DNA of 28,328 bases from JANYGM01 sp043764015. Lineage in GTDB: Bacteria > Bacteroidota > Bacteroidia > Cytophagales > Thermonemataceae. Where the stretch lies: positions 1 to 28,328 of the forward strand of contig JAYUKY010000119.1 of assembly GCA_043764015.1 (NCBI GenBank), written 5' to 3'. A program made the position numbers and the translations under genes. Shown here in pieces: positions 1 through 7,800 of this stretch; position 1 is the stretch's first letter, and every line of letters starts with the position of its first letter. The notes beneath the pieces were generated by a model. It ran no database searches. It was given only the letters and a program-made list of their open reading frames with translations, and was not told the origin of the DNA.

Positions 1-95
1 GAAAAAAGCAGAAAATGCCGTTGTTATGATAAAATTAGCCTTTATAAGTATGATATTAAATCACTTTTAAAGAAAAATAGTTTCTAAACATACTC
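1..95 (+). mobile_element. Right end of a probable IS5-like insertion sequence
   Basis: The window seems to open inside an insertion sequence. Frame 2 is open from the first bases to a TAA at 68-70 and encodes a tail, AENAVVMIKLAFISMILNHF, that resembles the C-terminal helix of IS5-family DDE transposases. Nine bases after that stop, AGTTTCTAAACATACTC (79-95) looks like the terminal inverted repeat of such elements. The left end lies outside the window, so neither the paired repeat nor the target duplication can be seen. The family assignment rests on resemblance of a short tail only. Confidence 0.45.
2..70 (+). CDS. Transposase C-terminal fragment (partial, cut by window edge)
   Basis: This is an open frame with no start in the window, 22 codons and a TAA stop. 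The hydrophobic pattern AENAVVMIKLAFISMIL matches the general look of the last helix of IS5/IS4-type transposases. No catalytic residues fall in the visible part. Another frame (1-87) is also open and gives a basic, Cys-containing peptide, but it looks less protein-like. Confidence 0.4.
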   Translation, partial: KKAENAVVMIKLAFISMILNHF

Positions 96-107
96 TAACA
101 ATCATAA

Positions 108-126
108 CCCCACGTGGAACGTGGGG
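108..126. repeat. Small palindrome CCCCACG / CGTGGGG
   Basis: A perfect 7-bp inverted repeat with a 5-base loop (TGGAA) lies between the IS end and the stop codon of comA. On the minus strand it follows the comA stop by about 50 bases and could act as a terminator hairpin, but it has no T-run. It may equally be a dispersed palindromic repeat. Confidence 0.5.
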
Positions 127-179
127 AACGACAAATAAAAACTATGTATAGTAGTATGAGATTTTATTTAATTAAAGTC

Positions 180-950
180 TTATTTTTTTGGCAAAAAATG
201 GTCAAAAGTATCACCACGAAGTCCTAAACGTATTGTTTCTAGTGGTATCATTTCATTTGGAGCAATATTTCCTAAATTCACGTTTGCGCCCACAAGTTTG
301 ATAAAATACACTTGTTGTGCCTTTTGAGGAGCTTCCCAAATAATTTTTTCAGCAGGAACAGAGTGGATAATTTCCATTACAAGCCCTTCACGTACCTCGC
401 CTGTAGCACGAAAAAGCCCTACATTGCCCGCCTCACGAGATTCTCCTATTACTTTCCACGCACCTGCTTGTAATTCTGCTTGCATTAGTTCTATCCATTG
501 ATAAGGCGCAAGGATTTTGGTAGCATCTTTTGAACCAACTTCTGATAAAACAGTCATTCCTTCTTGTTTTGAAAGAATTTCAATAAATTTGCATTTTTGG
601 TTGTGAGGCAAATCAATAGAACCATCAGAAACCTCCACGTAGGTCATTTTGTATTTTTCAAGGACTTTTCTATATTCGTCAAACTGATTTCTGATAACAA
701 AAGCCTCAAACAAAGTACCACCAAAATACGCAGGAATACCTGCGTTGCGGTAAATATCCAGTTTTTGAGCTAGGGTAGGAGTGACGAAAGATGTTGCCCA
801 ACCAAGTTTTGCCACATCAATATAATTTCCAGAAGTTTCTATCATATCTTCTACTTCTCTGCGGCTAAGTCCCTTGTCCATCATCATTGTAAGCCCTGAT
901 TGGCGAGGTTTTGCGGTACGTTCTGGAATAAAATCTAAACTATAATTCAT
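180..950 (-). CDS. comA: Phosphosulfolactate synthase (ComA family)
   Basis: This enzyme adds sulfite to phosphoenolpyruvate to give (2R)-phospho-3-sulfolactate, the first step of coenzyme M synthesis in methanogens. In other bacteria the product can lead to sulfolactate, sulfopyruvate and cysteate. The 256-residue protein fits the family's TIM-barrel length and has typical stretches: PRQSGLTMMMDKGL near residue 15, DVAKLGWATSF near 45, AYFGGTLFEA near 75, EVSDGSIDLP near 108, EVGSKD near 135 and GESREAGNVGL near 170. The frame is open further upstream, but those codons would read through a hairpin and a heptad repeat, so the start was set at base 950, before NYSLDFIPERT. The gene stands downstream of the sensor kinase on the same strand, separated by a strong palindrome, and is probably transcribed alone. 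Cytophagales make sulfonolipids (capnines) from cysteate, so a role in that supply is a reasonable inference. Confidence 0.88.
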   Translation of the reverse strand: MNYSLDFIPERTAKPRQSGLTMMMDKGLSRREVEDMIETSGNYIDVAKLGWATSFVTPTLAQKLDIYRNAGIPAYFGGTLFEAFVIRNQFDEYRKVLEKYKMTYVEVSDGSIDLPHNQKCKFIEILSKQEGMTVLSEVGSKDATKILAPYQWIELMQAELQAGAWKVIGESREAGNVGLFRATGEVREGLVMEIIHSVPAEKIIWEAPQKAQQVYFIKLVGANVNLGNIAPNEMIPLETIRLGLRGDTFDHFLPKK

Positions 951-978
951 TTTTTGAGTTTTGAGTTTTAAATTGTGA
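951..978 (-). repeat. Heptad repeat array directly before the comA start
   Basis: Read on the minus strand, four 7-base units (TCACAAT, TTAAAAC, then two TCAAAA-type units) run straight into the ATG. The layout matches arrays in front of four other genes in this window. Confidence 0.6.
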
Positions 979-985
979 ATTGAAT

Positions 986-1018
986 AAGGAAGTGTTCGCT
1001 CAAAGCGAACACTTCCTT
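986..1018. terminator. Perfect 15-bp palindrome between kinase stop and comA
   Basis: AAGGAAGTGTTCGCT (986-1000), a 3-base loop CAA, and its exact complement (1004-1018) form a strong hairpin. It begins 11 bases after the stop codon of the upstream minus-strand kinase gene. The minus-strand exit reads TTATTC, not a clean T-run; the plus-strand exit is T-rich. A terminator is the simplest reading. The 33-base build (15-bp stem, 3-base loop) is the same as at 12923-12955, so it may be a dispersed element. Confidence 0.55.
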
Positions 1019-1029
1019 TGCATTTATTT

Positions 1030-3246
1030 TTAATTTTTAAAATAAAGATGAAAAGTAGTTCCTTGATTGGGTACACTTTCTACTGTAATACGCCCTCCAA
1101 GTGCTTCTAGCTGTGTTTTACAAAGATACAAACCAATTCCTTTTCCTTCTTTATGCAAATGAAAGCGCTGATAAAGTCCAAATATCTTGCTTTGATGTTT
1201 GTCCAAATCAATTCCTAAGCCATTATCTGAAATAGAAAGAACTACAAAACTACCTTCCTTGCGTGTTTTAATAATTATTTCGGGCTTACGGTCTGGGTGA
1301 GCATATTTAATAGCATTTGAAATAAAATTATATAAAATACTTTTCATATAAACATCAACAAATAATACTTTATGTGCTTGCGCAAAATTAGTAGTAATAA
1401 TGGCTTCACTATGTATAATATCATTTTCTAACACACCAGATACGTTTTTAAACGTATTGTGAAGGTCAATAAGTTCCATATTTTGGTTAATCCCCTTTCT
1501 TATTTCCAAAATAATATTCAAATCTCTTATTACTTCATCTAGCCTAATAGAGGCGGCACGCAAACGAGGGATAATTTCTGCGTTGGTTGGGTCGTTGATA
1601 TTTTTTAGGTTAAAAATACTTGTAAGCCCAATCAGGTGCGCCACAGGTGAGCGCAAATTGTGTGCCGTAATAAATCCAAATTGTTCTAATTGGTTATTTT
1701 GGCTTACAAGCGTTTGGTTTGCCTCTGAAAGTTGCAAAGTGCGTTCATTTATTTTTTTCTCCAAAGATGCACTTGTAATGTTCAGTTCTGTATTTTTTTC
1801 CTCAATAAGTTTATTTTGCTCCGAAAGTTGGTTGGCACTCGCTTCCAGCTCTTCTTGTTGTTGTCGCAGTTCCTCATTTTGGACTTCTATTTCAGTTTGT
1901 TTTGCTTGTAGCTCTTGTGTACGTTCTTGTACTTTATGCTCTAGATTTTCATTATTTTCTAATTGTAATTTAATGATTTTTTCTTGTGCTAATGTTTTTT
2001 GTATGGCGTTGTTTTTCTGAATGATGCGGTATTTGTCGCTAAGTGCCATAGAAAAGAGAAGTATTTCTAATACAGAAGATATTTCGCCCAAATGTGCCGT
2101 AATAAGTGTTCTAGGTACTATTCCTACTACACTAAGAGCTAACAAAGCCGTTCCTAAAATATAAAAAAGCCACGCAATAGCCACATATCTTGCATATACG
2201 TTGCCACGATACCAACACGTCCAACACGCTATCAAAATGACTAAATTTCCTAAATTCCCACCAATAACAACCAGATAAATATAGTCAATATAATCTACAA
2301 AAAATGCTACAAAACCTATCAAAACGCCATAAATAGCATAAAAACCTAAAAGTTTTGACATCAATGGGAAGTAGCGTTTTGTATATAAAAAGGAACGAGT
2401 AAAAAGTGCCGCACCAGCAGACCAACAGCCCATTCCAAGCCCTAGAAACAGTTTTCCTGCCATATAATTCTCTTTCCAAATGTATAGTGGCAAATGCCCA
2501 CTTACTGAAAGATAAAAAATAGACGACCCAAACACAAAAACGAAATAGTAAAAATACTCTTTATCTTTGAAAGAAATAGCACTAAAAAGGCTACTAAACA
2601 TCATAAGGAGCATTATTCCTGCAAAAATACCATATAAAAGTTCTAAAACGTGGCTTTTTTGAGAAAAATTAAAACCTCGTTCCAAATAAAGAGGCACTTG
2701 CATAGCGGATTTTGTCCTTATTTTGAGGTAATAAGTACGAGTAATGGTATCACGGTCGTTAAAAACAAAAGTAGGAAAACGGTGATTGAGGGTACGTTTT
2801 GTGGGGTCAGAGTTGATGCCATTTTCTTGAATAATCCATTTTCCTTTGCTGTTTTTGTGATACAAATCAATTTTATCTATAAAACCATTAGCACAATAAA
2901 GTAGCCAATTTTGCATATTAGAAGTATTTTTTATTTTGAGTCGCAACCACAAAGTAGCATCAGTAAGTCCCATACTGACACATTCTTCCTTGAAAAGTTG
3001 AAAATTATTCTGTAATTTGCTCACCATAGGAATATTTCCCTCGTGTATTTGGTCTGCGGTGAGCTGGTTTGTTTTGTCCAAAATAAAAGCAAGATTTTTG
3101 CCAATAATGTAGCTTTTTTCTGGGTCTTTTATTTCTGTAATTATTTCGCCATTTAGCTGATTGGTTGGCAAATTTTGCCCTAAAACACGTTTCACTACGC
3201 TAATTTCACATAAAACCATCAAAAACAATAGAATAAAATAGCGCAT
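1030..3246 (-). CDS. 7TMR-DISM sensor histidine kinase
   Basis: A 738-residue membrane sensor kinase that should sense an extracellular ligand, possibly a carbohydrate, and phosphorylate a response regulator not present in the window. A signal peptide (residues 1-23, MRYFILLFLMVLCEI onward) precedes a periplasmic 7TMR-DISMED2-like domain (about 35-190), about seven membrane segments (200-400), a long coiled coil rich in Glu and Gln (about 415-520), a HisKA-like dimerisation helix with the probable phosphoacceptor His529 in ITAHNLRSPVAH, and a HATPase_c domain. The ATPase shows the N box (NFISNAIKYAHP, about 635), G1 (SDNGLGIDL, about 665) and G2 (GKGIGLYLCK, about 697). AHNLRSPV is the usual Bacteroidota form of the H box. 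The start was set at base 3246 because the upstream 55 codons are AT-rich and lack domain character. It is an orphan kinase, since no receiver gene lies next to it. Confidence 0.9.
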   Translation of the reverse strand: MRYFILLFLMVLCEISVVKRVLGQNLPTNQLNGEIITEIKDPEKSYIIGKNLAFILDKTNQLTADQIHEGNIPMVSKLQNNFQLFKEECVSMGLTDATLWLRLKIKNTSNMQNWLLYCANGFIDKIDLYHKNSKGKWIIQENGINSDPTKRTLNHRFPTFVFNDRDTITRTYYLKIRTKSAMQVPLYLERGFNFSQKSHVLELLYGIFAGIMLLMMFSSLFSAISFKDKEYFYYFVFVFGSSIFYLSVSGHLPLYIWKENYMAGKLFLGLGMGCWSAGAALFTRSFLYTKRYFPLMSKLLGFYAIYGVLIGFVAFFVDYIDYIYLVVIGGNLGNLVILIACWTCWYRGNVYARYVAIAWLFYILGTALLALSVVGIVPRTLITAHLGEISSVLEILLFSMALSDKYRIIQKNNAIQKTLAQEKIIKLQLENNENLEHKVQERTQELQAKQTEIEVQNEELRQQQEELEASANQLSEQNKLIEEKNTELNITSASLEKKINERTLQLSEANQTLVSQNNQLEQFGFITAHNLRSPVAHLIGLTSIFNLKNINDPTNAEIIPRLRAASIRLDEVIRDLNIILEIRKGINQNMELIDLHNTFKNVSGVLENDIIHSEAIITTNFAQAHKVLFVDVYMKSILYNFISNAIKYAHPDRKPEIIIKTRKEGSFVVLSISDNGLGIDLDKHQSKIFGLYQRFHLHKEGKGIGLYLCKTQLEALGGRITVESVPNQGTTFHLYFKN

Positions 3247-3426
3247 AAAGTTATTATAATAGTTAGCATTTGTCGTTGTCGCAATATACGCATCAATATA
3301 AATATAAAACATTATAATACAATAAAAATGAAGAAAAATAAAAAAATATTTTGTATTTTCTATATTGCATAAAAAATTGTTTTTTTGGACTATTCTAAGA
3401 TTTTTTAGCATAAATCTTTTAGAAAA
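3247..3426. other. AT-rich divergent intergenic region
   Basis: About 180 very AT-rich bases separate the kinase start from the fic promoter. No TAnnTTTG promoter for the kinase could be found on the minus strand and no RNA gene or repeat was seen. An open minus-strand extension to 3411 exists but encodes only low-complexity hydrophobic sequence. Confidence 0.5.
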
Positions 3427-3458
3427 TTTGCTTAATTTAAAAAAAAGTTTTAATTTTG
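3427..3458 (+). promoter_or_regulatory. Bacteroidota-type promoter for fic
   Basis: TTTG (3427-3430), 20 bases, then TAATTTTG (3451-3458) matches the Bacteroidota consensus TTTG / TAnnTTTG exactly. Transcription would begin near 3465, about 30 bases before an ATG at 3497 and not near the TTG at 3607. This supports an original fic start at 3497. Confidence 0.6.
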
Positions 3459-3496
3459 TAAAGTTTGTTTAGGTCAAAAAACATTATGGAAAAATA

Positions 3497-3606
3497 ATGA
3501 AAAGTGAAAAAAATATAAAAATCATTCCTTTTAAATATTTTGAACAGTATCAAAAACACAACTGATTACTATTTAAAAGCATTTTAATAAGCTCAAAAGC
3601 ATTGCT
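3497..3606 (+). pseudogene. Frameshifted N-terminal part of the fic gene
   Basis: From the ATG at 3497 the frame gives MKSEKNIKIIPFKYFEQYQK plus two residues and then meets TGA at 3563. Skipping T3563 continues as DYYLKAF. Skipping one T of the four-T run at 3582-3585 continues as NKLKSIAL, which joins the Fic frame without a break. The three pieces together look like one natural Fic N-terminus of about 37 residues, correctly placed behind the promoter at 3427. The indels could be real decay, sequencing error in A/T runs, or (less likely) recoding. Confidence 0.55.
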
Positions 3607-4287
3607 TTGAGTGATGAAAATTTTGATTTTTATTTGTCTGGTGCGGTTGTTTTTTCGTCTATGATTGAAGGAAATAATATTGATTTTGATAGCTATCTAA
3701 AATATACCACATCTGGTATGAATATGGCTGGAAAGTCGTTTTTGGAAATAGAAGACCTGAAAAAAGCCTATCATTTTGCCAAAAAAAGCACTATTTCAAT
3801 GGATAATTTTTTGGTGGCGCACAAAATAGCTACAAAAACATTGATTTTAGAAGAGAAATATAACGGCTTTTGGCGAGATAAAACAGTTTTTGTGTTTAAA
3901 GAAGGCAAAAAAATCTATACAGGTGCACCTGTGGAAATTCTTTTACAAGAAATAACACATTTTTTTGATGATATTTCATTACTTTTAAACCTAGAAATGA
4001 ACATTGACGAAGTTTTTTATACTGCATTAATGCTTCATTTGAAATTTGTCCATATACACCCGTTTGCAGATGGAAATGGCAGACTTGCAAGGCTTTTAGA
4101 AAAGTGGTTTTTAGCGCAAAAACTGGGAGAAACGGCTTGTTTTGTGCAATCAGAAAGGTTTTATCAGCAAAAAATCAAAAATTATTACCAAAATATCAAC
4201 TTAGGAAATGATTATTTGAGCCTAAAATATGAATACGTAATGCCGTTTTTGGTGATGTTTCCAATGACACTTAGAGTGAAAAAGTAG
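3607..4287 (+). CDS. Fic family protein, class II type, N-terminus frameshifted
   Basis: Fic enzymes usually transfer AMP from ATP to hydroxyl groups of target proteins. The motif HIHPFADGNGRLARLL (about residues 150-165) is the canonical HPFx(D/E)GNGRxxR, so the catalytic His and both nucleotide-contacting Arg are present. The inhibitory motif (S/T)xxxE(G/N) appears as SSMIEGN near residue 17, placed N-terminal to the Fic core as in self-inhibited class II proteins. The longest intact frame begins at a TTG (3607), which is an unusual start. Upstream sequence suggests the true start is 3497 and that two single-base changes have split the gene. The catalytic core of 226 residues is intact, so a shortened product could still work if translated from the TTG. 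No partner antitoxin gene lies beside it. Confidence 0.8.
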   Translation: MSDENFDFYLSGAVVFSSMIEGNNIDFDSYLKYTTSGMNMAGKSFLEIEDLKKAYHFAKKSTISMDNFLVAHKIATKTLILEEKYNGFWRDKTVFVFKEGKKIYTGAPVEILLQEITHFFDDISLLLNLEMNIDEVFYTALMLHLKFVHIHPFADGNGRLARLLEKWFLAQKLGETACFVQSERFYQQKIKNYYQNINLGNDYLSLKYEYVMPFLVMFPMTLRVKK

Positions 4288-4317
4288 CCCCTAAATCCCC
4301 AAAGGGGACTTTAATAC
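4288..4317. repeat. REP-like palindromic repeat, copy 1
   Basis: CCCCTAAATCCCC, a 3-base loop, then GGGGACTTTAATAC begins immediately after the fic stop codon. The same outer words (CCCTAAATCCC and GGGACTTTAATAC) border a different hairpin at 28260-28307 in the opposite orientation. It may also terminate fic transcription. Confidence 0.6.
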
Positions 4318-4342
4318 AAAAAAAATACAAAACAATATTATT

Positions 4343-4819
4343 ATGAAAAAAAACTACCTCTCTATTATCCTAAGCCTGTTTTTTTGTGTAGGCACGCTTA
4401 CATACACACACGCACAAGTGAAATCAAAAGAAAAAATTACTGAAAAATTCACCAAAGAAGAAAAAGGAAAATTTTCTGTTGTGTATGAGTACACCACAGA
4501 AAACTCATTTGATGCCATTAAATCTGGGCAAAAAAACCTACCTGCTAGTGGATTATCTGAACAAAAATTTGGTGAAATACTAACTGCACAATTTGGTGGA
4601 AGAAAACCAACACTTACACCCACAGAGCAAGCAGCAGCAATCAACCTCAATAAACTTATAGAAAAAGATAAACAAGAGTATGATAAACAAGTAAATAAAG
4701 TGGTATTAGCCCAAAACCTAACACTAAAAAAATACGAGCAAATGAAAGAAGAGCATCTCAAAAACCGCTTTTTTCAAAATGAAATCTATGAAATTATCCT
4801 AAAAAAAGGAAATAAATAA
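4343..4819 (+). CDS. Small secreted protein of unknown function
   Basis: I do not recognise this 158-residue protein. It opens with a clear signal peptide (MKKNYLSIILSLFFCVGTLT, cleavage likely after THA at residue 24) and so should be periplasmic or exported. The mature part is Lys/Glu-rich and probably helical, with a basic amphipathic C-terminal half (about 95-150) and no cysteine. It has no T9SS sorting domain and no lipobox. It is followed after 37 bases by the large T9SS esterase on the same strand, so the two may be co-transcribed and this protein could assist or accompany it. That link is only positional. Confidence 0.75.
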   Translation: MKKNYLSIILSLFFCVGTLTYTHAQVKSKEKITEKFTKEEKGKFSVVYEYTTENSFDAIKSGQKNLPASGLSEQKFGEILTAQFGGRKPTLTPTEQAAAINLNKLIEKDKQEYDKQVNKVVLAQNLTLKKYEQMKEEHLKNRFFQNEIYEIILKKGNK

Positions 4820-4856
4820 AAATCAATCAATAAAATTAACCAAACAACAATAAACA

Positions 4857-7800
4857 ATGAAAAAAATCTTCTCTCTACTACTGATATGCCTTGTTTATGC
4901 AAGCATATCATCTGCACAAGTTCTACCAGATAGGTATAAAGCTGTGATATTTCCTACTATCCCAGCACCAACTACAGGAATTCTTTTTAGTACGAATATT
5001 CCACATGTGAGTACTACGACTATTATTTTCACTTCTCTCCAAGTAGCAAACGAAGAGTCTTATCCAACCAATTTTCAGAATCTTCGTATGGATATTTATC
5101 AGCCTCCAACCACTGATACACTTACAAAAAGACCAGTAATTATCTTCTGTTTTGGAGGAGGTTTTGTACAGCAAGCAGAAATACAAGATATGCGACAACT
5201 TGCCGCAGCACATGCTAGGCGAGGTTTTGTAACAGCTGTGATTGATTATAGACTAGGTATGAATGTTTCTGACCCAGAACTTTCTAAGCGTGCCGTATAT
5301 CGTGGCATACAAGACAGTCGCTCTGCAGTACGTTTTTTTAGACAACACGCCAACACAATTACTTATAAAGTAGACCCTAACCAAATTTTTTTAGCAGGGC
5401 ATAGTGCAGGCGGTTTTATGGCAGTGCATAATATATACTTGGATACTGACGCAGAACGCCCTGCTTCTACACGTCTTTACCAAGTTACAAGAGCTGATTT
5501 GGGTGGATTAGATGCTATTGGTAATAATAAAACACAAACATCTGGACCTAATACAGGTGCTCTGATTAATGGGAAAGCAAATGGTGCGTTAGCTTATGCA
5601 GGTGCGGTAGGTGAGCTAAGTTACATCATAGGTGCTGGTGATGCGCCTGCAGCGTACTTCCATAGCTCCAATGATGGTACAGTGCCTTATACTAATGGAC
5701 AACCATTTGGTGGAATACCGTTTGTTAATCTTCCTACTGTTTATGGGGGTTTTGATATGAACGCAAATGCAGGTATCAAAGGTGCACCTCGCATTTTCTA
5801 TCCTTATAATGGCTCACCTGATGCACAAAGAAACCACGGGGTACACTATGACGGTACTAATATTTATGCTGATATTCCTGTACGTGGTGGGCAATTTACT
5901 TGGGATTTTAGGCTAAAACCTGCTATACCAACACTTACATCTCCAACAATCATCTGTGACCAAAATCTCACACAAAATGTAACCCTAAGCAATCCAGTTA
6001 CAATTGGTGGTGAAAATAATTTTTATTACGAATGGACTATCACAGGTGGTACTATCAATACGCCTAGCTCTGCTACTTATAGTGCTACAGCAAGAGAATA
6101 TCTTAATAGCATAAGTGTTACTTGGAGTGCCGCAGCACCAACCCGCTCTATTTCTGTATGGATTTATCAGCGCAATCTTGCAAGAGCATTGGCAGCATTT
6201 ACACAAACATTCACATTAAACAATGCTCCAGTAGCTGCTACGGCAGTTCCTACACAAAATATCCAAATTGGTGGTGGTGCGCAAACAGTAAATATTGCTA
6301 CGGCTTTTACTGACCCAAACAGCAACCCAATGACTTATACGGCTACTTCTAGCAATACAGCTAATTTAACGGTTTCTGTTTCTCCTACGGGTGTTGTAAC
6401 CCTTACACCTGTTACATCAGGTACGGGAGGCGCAATTACGGTTACATTGATAGCCAATGATAATATTGGTGGAGGTTGTGCGAGTGCGCCTGTTACTTTT
6501 GTCGTAAATATCAACAGACCGCCAGTAGCAACTGCAATTCCAAATCAAACTTTACAAATTGGTGGAGCAAACGGAACTTTGAATATTGCGTCTAATTTCT
6601 CTGACCCAGACGGAAATACATTGACTTTCACAAGTGGAAATGGTACGCCAACAATAGCTACTGCCACACTTACAGGTACTAATTATACGTTTACGCCCAT
6701 TGCTTTGGGTACAACGACTATCACAGTTACGGCAAATGATGGCAACGGTGGCACAGTAAACCAAACTTTTACAGTTACAGTAGCTTGTCCAACTATCACA
6801 CTTGCCAATCCAACGGGTACCAATGCGACAATAGGCACACCTTACGCACTTAATGCAGGCGCAACAGGAAATACAACGACACTCACGTATTCAGTAAGTC
6901 CTGTATTACCTGCAAGTCTTACACTGGATACAAGTACGGGTGTTATTTCTGGTACGCCAAACGCAACTGCAGTAGCAACCAATTACACAATAACAGCTAC
7001 ACAAGGAACTTCACCAAATGCTTGTACAGGCTCACGAGTATATAATTTTGCGGTTGTTTGTCCAACTATTACTATTGCGCCAGCAACACTTCCAAATGGA
7101 GTAGTGAGTGCTACTGTTTCCTATAATCAAGTACTTTCTCAAACAGGACTTACAGGAACAGTGACGTGGTCTGTAGTGTCAGGTGCTTTGCCATTAGGAG
7201 TAACATTAGACCCTTCAACAGGTGTCATTTCAGGTATAGCAACACTAGGCGGTACAGCTAACTTTATGGTACAAGCAACAAACGGCGTTTGTACGCAAAC
7301 AAGGGTATATGCGCTTGTAATGGTTTGTCCAACTATTAGTTTTACTAATACAACGGCTACAAATGCAACAATAGGCACACTTTACACACTTAATGCGGGA
7401 GCAACAGGAAATAATTTCCCGCTTACTTATTCTGTAAGTCCGTTACTTCCAGCAGGATTAGTTATTGATGCAGGTACAGGAGCTATCACAGGTACACCAA
7501 GTGCAATAACAGCAGCAGCTAACTATACTGTTACCGCTTCTCAAAGTGCTGGTACTTGTGTTGTTACGCAGATTTATAATTTTGCGGTAACTTGCCCAAC
7601 TATTAATATTGCGCCTATAAGTCTTTTAGGAGCAACAATAGGAGCGAGTTATACGGCAAATCTTTCTCAAACGGGTTTAGTAGGTACATCAACGTGGTCA
7701 GTAAGTGTAGGAACATTACCTACAAACATTACGCTTAATACAGCAACAGGTGCACTTTCTGGTACGCCAACTGCACTCGGGACTTCTAATTTTACTATTC

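Noticed and set aside
1583..2020. 145-codon plus-strand frame inside the kinase gene
   Set aside because: It is the antisense of the coiled-coil region and consists mainly of Ser, Cys and Phe, as expected for an antisense reading of Gln/Glu-rich helices.
3246..3411. Longer start for the kinase at 3411
   Set aside because: The additional 55 codons are AT-rich with no domain, while codon 56 opens a good signal peptide.
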